NCBI RefSeq assembly: GCF_026898135.2
Contig: NZ_CP114035.2
Location: 1,777,501 to 1,841,500 of the forward strand
DNA length: 64,000 nt
Direction of reading: 5' to 3'
Source of the DNA: Pseudomonas fortuita
GTDB taxonomy: Bacteria > Pseudomonadota > Gammaproteobacteria > Pseudomonadales > Pseudomonadaceae
Part shown: positions 44,844-53,023 of the stretch, piece by piece
How the letters are laid out: every line of letters begins with the position of its first letter
How positions within the stretch are numbered: the first letter of the stretch is position 1
Notes under the pieces: generated by a model
The model's database searches: none
Told to the model about the DNA's origin: nothing
The model's input: the letters and a program-made list of their open reading frames with translations, nothing else
Program-made: the position numbers and the translations under genes

Positions 44844-45410
44844 TCAAGGTTTTTCACCTTTGCGCCGGCGCTGGGTGATGTCCTGCAGGCAGGTATCCAG
44901 CGCTTCCAGGTGGTCGATGACCGAGTGCACCCCCAGGCCGAACAGTTCCAGCGTCGCCTTGCCACGGGCCGCGTCCTGTTGCTGTGAGGTCATGGCTTGC
45001 CATTGCCGAGAGCTGCGATCGCAGAATGGGCTGCAGGCGGCCAGGCCAACTGTCCACAAGCCGGCGTTAAGGCCGGACTGCAGCAGTTGTGGGTTGCCGC
45101 TGACCAGTACGCAGCCGTCCAGGCGTTCGCTTTCCAGGGTCATCAACGCCTGCCAGCAGGCGTTGGGCGCCGGCCAGCGTACGCCGTTTACCGAATGCCC
45201 CGGCAGCCAGTCGGGCAGTACGTGTGCCAGGCGCTTGCTTTGGGTGGCGCTGAGGTCATCCAGCCAGATGCACGGCACCTGGTGCTGGCGCAGGCTGGCG
45301 AGGGTAGCCAGGGCGCCGGGGGCGGGCGAGGGGGCGCTACCATTGGCCGCCTGCACCAGGCAGCCGCGCAAGCCGAACAGCACAGCAGTGAAGGCGGGTG
45401 CAGCGTCCAT
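44844..45410 (-). CDS. Phosphonatase-like HAD protein lacking catalytic acids
   Basis: A 188-residue protein that follows the HAD/phosphonatase fold: VLFGLRG where VxFDxxG is expected, PAPNACWQAL as in phosphonatase PxPW, and VSGNPQLLQSGLNAGLWTVGL where GDTxxDIxxGxNAGMWTVG is expected. The nucleophile Asp, the second Asp and the metal-binding acids are all replaced, so hydrolase activity is unlikely. The gene is intact, with GGGGGAAG before the ATG, which argues for a retained non-catalytic role. Confidence 0.65.
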   Translation of the reverse strand: MDAAPAFTAVLFGLRGCLVQAANGSAPSPAPGALATLASLRQHQVPCIWLDDLSATQSKRLAHVLPDWLPGHSVNGVRWPAPNACWQALMTLESERLDGCVLVSGNPQLLQSGLNAGLWTVGLAACSPFCDRSSRQWQAMTSQQQDAARGKATLELFGLGVHSVIDHLEALDTCLQDITQRRRKGEKP

Positions 45411-45611
45411 GGCAACTTCCCCCAAATAGTCCGCAGGCTATTCGTTGATTGTTACCGCCCTGTGACATCGGCCCTTGTGCAACAGTTGTTCACAAAATAT
45501 TGAACAAACATGTGTAAAGCTGTTTATCAGCCCGCAAGCCTCTATACTGCCGCCTTACCAGCAGCGCGACCCGTTGCGCTTGCGGCCGAGAAATTCGATG
45601 GAGAGACATCT

Positions 45612-46319
45612 ATGCGTAGGATCGGTGCCAGTGTGATCGAACGAGTCACCCAGGCCTGTGTCTGCGCCAGCATGCTGCTGGCGCCCGTGGCAGCCACCCA
45701 GGCAGCCACCGAGGAAGATCCCTGGGAAGCGGTCAACCGGCCGATCTTCCGCTTCAACGATACCCTCGACACCTATGCCCTCAAGCCGTTGGCCAAGGGC
45801 TATCAGGCTGTCACGCCGCAGTTCCTTGAAGATGGCATCCACAACATCTTCCGCAACCTGGGCGACGTGACCAACCTGGCCAACGACGTGCTGCAGTTCA
45901 AGCCTCATGCGGCGGGTGTGGACACTGCGCGGCTGATCGTCAACACCACCTTCGGCCTGGGCGGTTTCTTCGATGTGGGCACCAAGATGGGCCTGCAGCG
46001 CAATGACGAGGACTTCGGGCAGACCTTGGGTTACTGGGGTGTGCCGAGCGGCCCTTACGTGGTCATCCCGCTGCTGGGGCCAAGCACGGTGCGTGATGGC
46101 GTGGCCAAGTACCCCGACAGCTACACCAAGCCTTACCGCTACATCGACCATGTGCCGACGCGCAACTCGATATTCGCCCTGGACGTGATCGACACGCGTG
46201 CCGACCTGCTGTCCGCCGAGAAGCTGATTCAGGGTGACAAGTACATCTTCATTCGTAACGCCTACCTGCAGAACCGCGAGTTCAAGGTCAAGGATGGCGA
46301 AGTCGAAGACGACTTCTGA
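45612..46319 (+). CDS. mlaA: Phospholipid-transport protein MlaA (VacJ)
   Basis: A 235-residue MlaA. EDPWEAVNRPIFRFNDTLD is the conserved start of the mature protein, then PHAAGVDTARLIVNTTFGLGGFFDV and GYWGVPSGPYVVIPLLGPST. In the outer membrane it removes surface phospholipids and passes them to MlaC. The leader MRRIGASVIERVTQACVC-ASMLLAPVAATQA has no lipobox; cleavage is more likely by signal peptidase I after ATQA. The other mla genes are elsewhere. Confidence 0.9.
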   Translation: MRRIGASVIERVTQACVCASMLLAPVAATQAATEEDPWEAVNRPIFRFNDTLDTYALKPLAKGYQAVTPQFLEDGIHNIFRNLGDVTNLANDVLQFKPHAAGVDTARLIVNTTFGLGGFFDVGTKMGLQRNDEDFGQTLGYWGVPSGPYVVIPLLGPSTVRDGVAKYPDSYTKPYRYIDHVPTRNSIFALDVIDTRADLLSAEKLIQGDKYIFIRNAYLQNREFKVKDGEVEDDF

Positions 46320-46323
46320 TCTG

Positions 46324-46352
46324 TGAACAGGGGCCGCAATCGGCCCCTGTTC
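46324..46352. terminator. Bidirectional terminator mlaA / PilZ
   Basis: GAACAGGGGCCG, loop CAAT, CGGCCCCTGTTC: a perfect 12-base stem between convergent genes. Confidence 0.75.
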
Positions 46353-46650
46353 AATGCATGGCCAGCACGCGCAACCCGAACTTCTGCTGCCCACCCGGCT
46401 GGTCGGCAATCCATACCACCTCAGTGCTGGCGTGCAGCCCTTTCAACGCCGGGTGGTCGGAATCGATGCGCACCTCAATCTGATCGCCCACCTGGAAGCG
46501 TTGCGGGGCCTGCACCTGCATGCCGCTGCTGGACAGGTCCAGGCACACGGCGGAAATCACCTGGCCTTCATGCAGCAGGCTCACCGCAGTGTCGATGCGC
46601 ATGCGGATGAAATCGCGTTTTTCACTATGGCTGGAGGGCGTGTGGGGCAT
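46351..46650 (-). CDS. PilZ-domain protein
   Basis: A 99-residue stand-alone PilZ domain. The c-di-GMP motifs are EKRDFIRMRID (RxxxR form) and CLDLSSSGMQVQAP ((D/N)xSxxG). It should bind c-di-GMP and act as an adaptor in the cytoplasm; the partner is unknown. It is divergent from the rssBC pair. Confidence 0.88.
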   Translation of the reverse strand: MPHTPSSHSEKRDFIRMRIDTAVSLLHEGQVISAVCLDLSSSGMQVQAPQRFQVGDQIEVRIDSDHPALKGLHASTEVVWIADQPGGQQKFGLRVLAMH

Positions 46651-46920
46651 GCTGCATCCTTCCCATTGGGGTGCGCTAGTCGACTTTCTTATAACTCCCG
46701 GTGATTTGCCCTGTAAAGAGCGGCGAGGTCGACCGTTGCATGCTTGAAACGCCTGCCGGATGGGAGTACCGTCTGCGCCTTACAAGGTACCTTTGACAGT
46801 TGCCGGGCAGGTGTTCTTGTCCTACAACTCAAGTAGAGTGTGACCACCAAGAATTCCCGTAGCTGGCCGTCTGCTTTGCCGACACCGCTGCACCAACCCA
46901 AATCGGCGCCGTTCGCCCAC

Positions 46921-48102
46921 ATGCAGAAAACCAGTGCAACGCTGCTGATTATCGATGATGACGACGTGGTCCGTGCGAGCCTCGCCGCCTATCTCGAAGA
47001 CAGTGGCTTCAGCGTCCTCCAGGCCGGTAATGGCCAGCAGGGGCTTCAGGTCTTCGAAGAACACCAGCCCGACCTTGTGATCTGCGATTTGCGCATGCCG
47101 CAGATGGGCGGCCTCGAACTGATCCGTCAGGTCAGCGAGCGTGCGCCGCAGTTACCGGTGATCGTGGTGTCTGGTGCCGGCGTCATGAGCGATGCGGTGG
47201 AAGCGTTGCGCCTGGGCGCCGCCGACTACCTGATCAAGCCGCTGGAAGACCTGGCCGTCCTTGAGCATTCGGTGCGCCGTGCCCTCGACCGCTCGCGTCT
47301 GGTGCTGGAAAACCAGCGCTACCGCGACAAGCTCGAAGCGGCCAACCGCGAGCTGGAGGCCAGCCTGCACCTGTTGCAGGAGGACCAGACCGCCGGTCGC
47401 CAGGTGCAGATGAACATGCTGCCGGAAAGCCCCTGGGTAGCTGGCGAGTTCGCGTTCGAGCACCAGATCATCCCGTCGTTGTACCTGTCGGGTGATTTTG
47501 TCGATTACTTCCGCGTGGACGAGCGGCGCATCGCATTCTACCTCGCTGATGTTTCCGGGCATGGCGCGTCGTCGGCCTTTGTCACCGTCCTGTTGAAATT
47601 CATGACCACGCGACTCATGTTTGAGCTCAAGCGCAGCAAAATGCGCGAGTTCAAGCCGTCCGAAGTGCTCAGTCACATCAACCGCGGCCTGATCAACAGC
47701 AAGCTGGGCAAGCACGTCACCATGGTCGGCGGGGTGATCGACGAAGAGTCTGGTCTGTTGACCTACGCCGTGGGTGGGCATTTGCCGCTGCCAGTGCTGC
47801 ATACCCCGGCGCACACCCGTTACCTGGAAGGCCGGGGCCTGCCGGTGGGGCTGTTCGACGAGGCCACTTATCAGGATCTGGTTGTTGAGCTGCCACCGCA
47901 GTTCAGCCTTAGCCTGATGTCCGATGGCATTCTGGACCTTTTGCCGGGTGATACGCTCAAAGATAAAGAAGCCGCCTTGCCGGAGATCGTCAGGGCAGCA
48001 GGTGGCAGCCTGGATGGGCTGCGTCAACGATTCGGATTAGCTACGCTTGGGGATATGCCGGATGATATCGCCCTATTGGTGTTAAGCAGGAACCTTCAAT
48101 GA
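46921..48102 (+). CDS. rssB: Response regulator with PP2C phosphatase domain, RssB
   Basis: A 393-residue protein. The receiver domain starts KTSATLLIIDDDDVVRASLA, with phospho-acceptor Asp in VICDLRMPQMGGLE and Lys in DYLIKPLED. A coiled linker follows (KLEAANRELEASLHLLQED). The C-terminal SpoIIE/PP2C domain has LYLSGDFVDYFRVD, ADVSGHGASSAFVTVLL and LSLMSDGILDLLPG. In pseudomonads this protein dephosphorylates the anti-sigma antagonist RssC, linking stress signals to RpoS stability. The ATG at 46921 lacks a ribosome site; a GTG at 46840 is a possible alternative. Confidence 0.88.
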   Translation: MQKTSATLLIIDDDDVVRASLAAYLEDSGFSVLQAGNGQQGLQVFEEHQPDLVICDLRMPQMGGLELIRQVSERAPQLPVIVVSGAGVMSDAVEALRLGAADYLIKPLEDLAVLEHSVRRALDRSRLVLENQRYRDKLEAANRELEASLHLLQEDQTAGRQVQMNMLPESPWVAGEFAFEHQIIPSLYLSGDFVDYFRVDERRIAFYLADVSGHGASSAFVTVLLKFMTTRLMFELKRSKMREFKPSEVLSHINRGLINSKLGKHVTMVGGVIDEESGLLTYAVGGHLPLPVLHTPAHTRYLEGRGLPVGLFDEATYQDLVVELPPQFSLSLMSDGILDLLPGDTLKDKEAALPEIVRAAGGSLDGLRQRFGLATLGDMPDDIALLVLSRNLQ

Positions 48103-48581
48103 GTACCGGTAGAATCCAGTTCGCCGAGCAGAGCGGCACCTTCGTACTGAAGTTCGTCGGTGAAGTGCGCCTGACCCTGTGTTCGGCCTTGGATGCGACG
48201 ATCGAGAAAATTTTCACTGCGTTGAACTTCTCGGCGATTGTCATCGACCTCACCGAAACCGAGAGTATCGACAGCACTACCTTGGGCCTGCTGGCCAAGC
48301 TGTCGATCCTGTCGCGGCAGAAGGTCGGCCTGTTGCCGACCGTGGTCACCACCAACCCGGACATTTCCCGGCTGTTGCAGTCGATGGGCTTCGATCAGGT
48401 GTTCAACATTGTCGATCGCCCGATTCCTTGCCCTGAGTGCCTGACCGACCTGCCGTCGCAGGACCAGAACGAAGACGTGGTGCGTTCCAAGGTACTGGAG
48501 GCGCACAAGATCCTCATGGGCCTGAACGACTCCAACCGCGAAGCCTTCCATGACCTGGTCAATGCGCTGGAGCGGACCTGA
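48099..48581 (+). CDS. rssC: STAS-domain anti-sigma factor antagonist, RssC
   Basis: A 160-residue protein. The STAS domain (residues 1-105) has the phosphorylatable Ser in ETESIDSTTLGLLAKL. A C-terminal tail has CPECLTDLPSQ and a helix. It is the expected substrate of the phosphatase RssB; the ATGA overlap with rssB shows coupled translation. Confidence 0.88.
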   Translation: MSTGRIQFAEQSGTFVLKFVGEVRLTLCSALDATIEKIFTALNFSAIVIDLTETESIDSTTLGLLAKLSILSRQKVGLLPTVVTTNPDISRLLQSMGFDQVFNIVDRPIPCPECLTDLPSQDQNEDVVRSKVLEAHKILMGLNDSNREAFHDLVNALERT

Positions 48582-48587
48582 TCGTTA

Positions 48588-48699
48588 ACCTGCGCCGGCC
48601 CATTCGCGGGCTTGCCCGCTCCCACAGGTGCTGCGTAGTTTTCAAGCGGTACACCGCCCCTGTGGGAGCGGGCAAGCCCGCGAAATGGCCGGCACAGGC
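48588..48699. repeat. Paired inverted REP element
   Basis: CCTGCGCCGGCCCATTCGCG and CTTGCCCGCTCCCACAGG face CCTGTGGGAGCGGGCAAGCC and CGCGAAATGGCCGGCACAGG. It lies between convergent rssC and the PhoD-like gene. Confidence 0.85.
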
Positions 48700-48719
48700 A
48701 GCAGAATTTCTCGAGCAGA

Positions 48720-50570
48720 CTATTTTCCGCCAGTAAACTCGGTAGCCTCACCCCCACCCGCATCGAGCTGATACACCCGCATCGGCCGCCCCTGTTCATC
48801 AAAGAACACCTGCCCCAACCCCGCACCGTTCCACAACCGCTCCCCGGCCTTGCTGTGGCTCGGCGTACGTGGCACTACTTCCATCTCCCGACGCTTGGTA
48901 AACCAGTTCAGCGGCGAGCGTGGCGCATACAGCCAGCGGTTGAGCCGGTCGAGCACGTCGAGTAGGCGCCGGGGGAACTCGTTCTTGATTCCGCTGCTGG
49001 TCACCTGCCACAAATGCGGGCTGCGCTGGCGGTGGCGGATCATTACTTCATAGACAAACGAGTAGTGCACATCCCCGGACAGCACCACGTAGTGGCCCGG
49101 CGTACGCGAGTGGCGGAAGATGTTGAGGATGACCTGCGCCGCACCGCGGTGGGCCATCCAGTTTTCGGCATCCACCAAAAGCGGATACCCCAGCCAGCTG
49201 AACACCTTCTGCACGGTCTCGATCAGCTTCACGCCAAAAATCGGCGCAGGCGAGACGATGACCGCTGATGGGTGGTCGAGCAGCGCGTGCTGCAATTCGC
49301 TAAGCGCTTCCCAGTCGAGCAGGCCGGATGGCTTGGCCAGGTTGCTTTCGCTGCGCCAGCGCCGGGTGCGGGTGTCCAGCACCAGCAAGGGTGGGTTTGT
49401 TGGCAAGCTGAATTGCCAGCCCTGAAAGCGCAGTAGATCGCCGATCAGTTCATCGCGGGTTTGGCTGTTCGACGCCTGGCATTGCCTGACCAGTGGCTTG
49501 CAGCCGTCCGGATCGTTGCCCCAGGCTTGGCACAGCAGGTAGCCGAGCAGGGCATTGCCGATGATCCGCCGTGAAAACGGGTGGCCGTAGGCGGTTTCTT
49601 CCCATTGTGCCGAGAGGTTCCAGTCATCGGTGATGTCGTGGTCGTCGAAGATCATCAGACAGGGCAGGTGGGCCATCACCCGCGCCACCTGGCCGAGGTT
49701 CTCGGCAAACGCCTGAATCAGCGGCAGCTCCTGCCGGTAACGCGCCTGGCGCTGGTCGCTGAGCCCGTCGGGCATGGCCATGTCCACCCACTGCCAAGGC
49801 ACGGGTGACCAGACCAGCAGGTACATGGCCATGACTTCGGCGAACGTCACCAGGTGGTTGTCGGCATTGCTGGACGAAAAGATCGGCTTGCGCTTGCCGC
49901 CGAAAAAGCGCTCGCGCAGGGTGTCGTTCGTTTCCTGCGCCGGCAACAGGTCGGCGCGGTGGTAGTAGCTGGCCGGGTGCTGGTACAGCGCCTGGCTATC
50001 AGGCACCACTGCGCCATCCAGTTGCTCGTCGAACAGGCCCAGGCGCTCGATCAGGCAATGGATAGCACGCAGCATCGGGCCGGCAACATCGTCGGCGTAC
50101 ACCTGGTCGCCGGTCATCAGTAGCACGGCCGGGCGATCTTCGGGTTGCTTGCAGGCTTGCAGCAAGCGGTCGGCGCACAGCAGGCCATCGATGGCGGGGT
50201 GGTGGGGCTTGCGGCAGGAGCCGTGCAGCAAGTGGTCGAGCCGATCGCGCAGCACCAGGCTTGGGCGCTGGGTGCCGGGGTAGAGCAGATGCGGCCCCCA
50301 TCCAGCGATGCCCTGGCCATTGATCAGCAGGTCATAGTCGAGCTGCTGGTTGCGGGGTAGGGCATTGTCGAAGTGGATATCCAGCAGGTGGATGAAGGCG
50401 TGCTGGCCGACCGGGACGACCTGGCAATCCACCGTGGCCTCGCTTGCCGGGAGGATGAATTCGGGTTGCAGCGGTTGGGTAGCGACCAGCCAGATGGCCA
50501 GGCGCTGGGGTTCCAGGCGGCGCAGTACCGGGCCGGCGAGTACGAGGGGCAAGGGGGTAGAGGAGGTCAT
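48720..50570 (-). CDS. PhoD-like metallophosphatase family protein
   Basis: A 616-residue protein. The metallophosphatase core has LLMTGDQVYADDVAG, MIFDDHDITDDWNLS and VVLSGDVHYSFVYEV. An N-terminal domain of about 130 residues precedes it. No signal peptide is seen, unlike secreted PhoD enzymes, so it is probably cytoplasmic; the substrate is unknown. The start at 50570 (MTSSTPLPLV) was chosen over an upstream ATG that lies inside the adjacent REP. Confidence 0.8.
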   Translation of the reverse strand: MTSSTPLPLVLAGPVLRRLEPQRLAIWLVATQPLQPEFILPASEATVDCQVVPVGQHAFIHLLDIHFDNALPRNQQLDYDLLINGQGIAGWGPHLLYPGTQRPSLVLRDRLDHLLHGSCRKPHHPAIDGLLCADRLLQACKQPEDRPAVLLMTGDQVYADDVAGPMLRAIHCLIERLGLFDEQLDGAVVPDSQALYQHPASYYHRADLLPAQETNDTLRERFFGGKRKPIFSSSNADNHLVTFAEVMAMYLLVWSPVPWQWVDMAMPDGLSDQRQARYRQELPLIQAFAENLGQVARVMAHLPCLMIFDDHDITDDWNLSAQWEETAYGHPFSRRIIGNALLGYLLCQAWGNDPDGCKPLVRQCQASNSQTRDELIGDLLRFQGWQFSLPTNPPLLVLDTRTRRWRSESNLAKPSGLLDWEALSELQHALLDHPSAVIVSPAPIFGVKLIETVQKVFSWLGYPLLVDAENWMAHRGAAQVILNIFRHSRTPGHYVVLSGDVHYSFVYEVMIRHRQRSPHLWQVTSSGIKNEFPRRLLDVLDRLNRWLYAPRSPLNWFTKRREMEVVPRTPSHSKAGERLWNGAGLGQVFFDEQGRPMRVYQLDAGGGEATEFTGGK

Positions 50571-50590
50571 CGACAGCTCGGGTGGCTTAT

Positions 50591-50687
50591 CGGGCCCCTT
50601 CGCGGGTAAACCCGCTCCCACAAGTACAGCGCCAATTTCAGGCCTGCGGGTATGCGTGTGGGAGCGGGTTTACCCGCGAAGAGGCCC
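50591..50687. repeat. Paired inverted REP element
   Basis: CGGGCCCCTTCGCGGGTAAA and CCCGCTCCCACAAG face GTGTGGGAGCGGGTTTACCC and GCGAAGAGGCCC. Here the PhoD-like and tal genes run in the same direction, so it sits in front of the PhoD-like gene. Confidence 0.8.
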
Positions 50688-50719
50688 TGGAATTCAATTC
50701 ACAACTAAAGCTTGGCAAA

Positions 50720-50757
50720 ACAAAAACGGGCGGAAAATGCTGAACACTTCCCGCCCA
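50720..50757 (-). terminator. Intrinsic terminator of tal
   Basis: Read leftward, GGGCGGGAA pairs with TTTTCCGCCC and is followed by GTTTTTG. It lies 20 bases after the tal stop. Confidence 0.8.
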
Positions 50758-50777
50758 TCAGGCAAACCGGATATGTA

Positions 50778-51704
50778 TCAGGCTTTTTCAGCCATCAACT
50801 TCTCCAGCTTCTCCTGGTCCCGGGCAAACTGGCGGATACCTTCGGCCAGCTTTTCGGTGCCCATGGCATCTTCGTTCATCGCCCAGCGGAACTGGCTTTC
50901 ACTCAACTGCTGCTTGGCCTCACCGGCATTGCCCGGCTTGAGCACGCGTGGCAGTTCACCCTGATCGTCGCTCAGTTGCTGCAGCAGTTCGGGGCTGATG
51001 GTCAGGCGGTCGCAGCCGGCCAGTTGTTCGATCTGGCCGAGGTTGCGGAAGCTGGCGCCCATCACCACGGTGTTGTAACCATTGGCCTTGTAGTAGTTGT
51101 AGATGCGCGTCACCGATTGCACGCCAGGGTCCTCGGCGCCCACGTAATCCGTGCCGGTGCTCTTTTTGTACCAGTCGTAGATACGACCCACGAACGGCGA
51201 AATCAGGAACACCCCGGCATCGGCACAGGCCTGGGCTTGGGCGAAGGAGAACAGCAGGGTGAGGTTGGTCTGGATGCCTTCCTTCTCCAGCTGCTCGGCA
51301 GCGCGGATGCCTTCCCAAGTGGAGGCCAGCTTGATCAGCACGCGGTCTTTGGAGACCCCGGCTGCGTCATACAGGCCGATCAGCTGGCGGGCTTTGTTCA
51401 GCAGCGCCGGTTCATCGAACGACAGGCGTGCATCCACCTCGGTCGAGATACGCCCGGGAATGACCTTGAGAATGCCCGAGCCCACGGCCACCGCGAACTT
51501 GTCGCAGGCCAGGTCGACATCGCCCTTGGCATCGGCCTTCACCTGCTTGAGCAGGTCGGCGTAGCCCGGGATGGCGGCAGCCTTGAGCAGCAGCGACGGG
51601 TTGGTGGTGGCATCGACCGGCTTCAGGCGGGTGATGGCATCCAGGTCCCCGGTGTCGGCGACCACGGTGGTGAACTGCTTCAGTTGTTCCAGCTTGGAAG
51701 TCAT
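50778..51704 (-). CDS. tal: Transaldolase
   Basis: A 308-residue transaldolase of the TalB type. [15 protein letters not shown] is the first signature. The Schiff-base Lys is in [33 protein letters not shown] and [11 protein letters not shown] also match. It moves a dihydroxyacetone unit between sugar phosphates in the pentose phosphate pathway. The start at 51704 gives the standard [13 protein letters not shown]-terminus. Confidence 0.96.
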   Translation of the reverse strand: MTSKLEQLKQFTTVVADTGDLDAITRLKPVDATTNPSLLLKAAAIPGYADLLKQVKADAKGDVDLACDKFAVAVGSGILKVIPGRISTEVDARLSFDEPALLNKARQLIGLYDAAGVSKDRVLIKLASTWEGIRAAEQLEKEGIQTNLTLLFSFAQAQACADAGVFLISPFVGRIYDWYKKSTGTDYVGAEDPGVQSVTRIYNYYKANGYNTVVMGASFRNLGQIEQLAGCDRLTISPELLQQLSDDQGELPRVLKPGNAGEAKQQLSESQFRWAMNEDAMGTEKLAEGIRQFARDQEKLEKLMAEKA

Positions 51705-51762
51705 GGGCGTGCTCTGTCCTGTGCATTTACTCGACATTACCCGAGCCCCGACAGCCGCTCAA

Positions 51763-51797
51763 GGGCCTGTAGAAGCGGGCTTGCCCACGAAGGGCCG
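51763..51797. repeat. Degenerate single REP
   Basis: AAGGGCCTGTAGAAGCGGGC followed by TTGCCCACGAAGGGCC keeps the REP outline with several changes. A further degenerate copy is around 51858-51900. The 51705-51913 gap shows nothing else. Confidence 0.5.
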
Positions 51798-51913
51798 TAC
51801 GTAAGGTGAAGATTCGAGTGCCCGGCTGCCTTGAGGTTCCACATACTCGTCTGAGCGGCCTTGTGTCGCGACAGGGCGCTCCTACAACGGCCGTGTCGCG
51901 TGCACGGGTAGTA

Positions 51914-52924
51914 TCACCGTCCTTGCAGCAACTCCACCGCCTGGTCAAACACTGCCAGCGGCTGCGCCGCCTTGTGAATGTCTGCCGACAGCAACTGACG
52001 GAAGCGCCGCGCCCCCTTGAACCCTTGGGCCAGCCCCAGAATATGCCGGGTAACGTGGTGCATCGCGCCGCCACTTTCCATGTGCGCCACAATATAGGGC
52101 CGCAATTGCGCCAGCACTTCGCTACGGCTGACCACCGGCGCATCGCTGCCAAACAGCCGCTGGTCCACCTCGGCCAGCAGGTAAGGGTTGTGATACGCCT
52201 CACGCCCGAGCATTACGCCATCGAAGGTTTCAAGGTGTGCCTGGCATTCTTCCAGGGTCTTGATCCCGCCGTTGAGCACGATCTCCAGGTCCGGGAAGTC
52301 TGCCTTCAACTGCGCTGCTACTTCATAGCGCAGGGGCGGAACCTCGCGGTTCTCCTTCGGCGACAGTCCTTCCAGAATCGCGATGCGCGCATGCACGGTA
52401 AAACTCCGGCAGCCGGCTTCGCGCACCTGGCCGACGAAGTCGCAGAGTTCGGCATAGCTGTCGCGGCCATTGATGCCGATGCGGTGCTTGACCGTCACCG
52501 GTGTCGACACCGCATCACGCATGGCTTTCACGCAATCGGCCACCAATGCCGGGTGAGCCATCAGGCAGGCACCGATCATGTTGTTCTGCACCCGGTCGCT
52601 CGGGCAGCCGACATTGAGGTTGACCTCGTCGTAGCCCGCGTCCTCGGCCAGGCGTGCGCAGGCGGCCAAATCGGCGGGCACGCTACCGCCCAGTTGCAGG
52701 GCCAGCGGGTGCTCGGAGGCATCGTGGCGCAGGAAACGGTGGGCGTCGTTGTGCAGCAGGGCACCGGTGGTGACCATTTCGGTGTAGAGCAGGGTTTGCT
52801 TGGAGAGCAGGCGCAGGAAGAAGCGGCAGTGGCGGTCTGTCCAGTCCATCATCGGCGCAACAGAAAACCTCCTAACTACCGTATTGCCTGAGTTTCCGGG
52901 GTTTTCTGCTTGTTTCTGGGGCAT
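51914..52924 (-). CDS. dusA: tRNA-dihydrouridine(20/20a) synthase DusA with phage-derived N-terminus
   Basis: A 336-residue flavoenzyme that reduces U20/U20a in tRNA D-loops with NADPH. The FMN-site start is RRFSVAPMMDWTDRHCRFFL, the catalytic Cys is in DEVNLNVGCPSDRVQNNMIG, and TVKHRIGINGRDSY binds tRNA. The first 20 residues (MPQKQAENPGNSGNTVV) are unlike usual DusA. They and the codons AGG AGG TTT TCT GTT look phage-supplied; from GCG CCG ATG onward codon use is chromosomal. The inserted element therefore gives the gene a new start and promoter. An in-frame upstream reading to 53005 would need TTG. Confidence 0.93.
   Translation of the reverse strand: MPQKQAENPGNSGNTVVRRFSVAPMMDWTDRHCRFFLRLLSKQTLLYTEMVTTGALLHNDAHRFLRHDASEHPLALQLGGSVPADLAACARLAEDAGYDEVNLNVGCPSDRVQNNMIGACLMAHPALVADCVKAMRDAVSTPVTVKHRIGINGRDSYAELCDFVGQVREAGCRSFTVHARIAILEGLSPKENREVPPLRYEVAAQLKADFPDLEIVLNGGIKTLEECQAHLETFDGVMLGREAYHNPYLLAEVDQRLFGSDAPVVSRSEVLAQLRPYIVAHMESGGAMHHVTRHILGLAQGFKGARRFRQLLSADIHKAAQPLAVFDQAVELLQGR
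52825..52870. other. Probable attL within the 5' end of dusA
   Basis: The switch from phage-like to chromosomal codons falls at 52859-52870, inside the conserved FSVAPMMDWTD codons. dusA-associated integrases are known to insert at the 5' end of dusA, so the crossover site should be here. The second copy (attR) lies beyond the window, so the core cannot be defined exactly. Confidence 0.6.
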
Positions 52925-52941
52925 TTCTCTATCTCTGTTTT

Positions 52942-53020
52942 TTGCTACTTTGTTCCGGTTCTTGCTGGTTTTACTACCGCTGTTGCTACAATGTAGCAAC
53001 TCCAATCAGCCGTGTAGCAA
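52942..53020. promoter_or_regulatory. TTGCTACA half-site array between dusA and int
   Basis: The perfect palindrome GTTGCTACAATGTAGCAAC at 52982-53000 holds two half-sites. A third, TGTAGCAA, is at 53013-53020, exactly 21 bases from the second, and a fourth, TTGCTAC, at 52942-52948, 41 bases from the first. They cover the divergent int/dusA promoter area, and the last one is 3 bases from the int ATG. They are candidate integrase arm sites or operators. Confidence 0.6.
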
Positions 53021-53023
53021 ATC

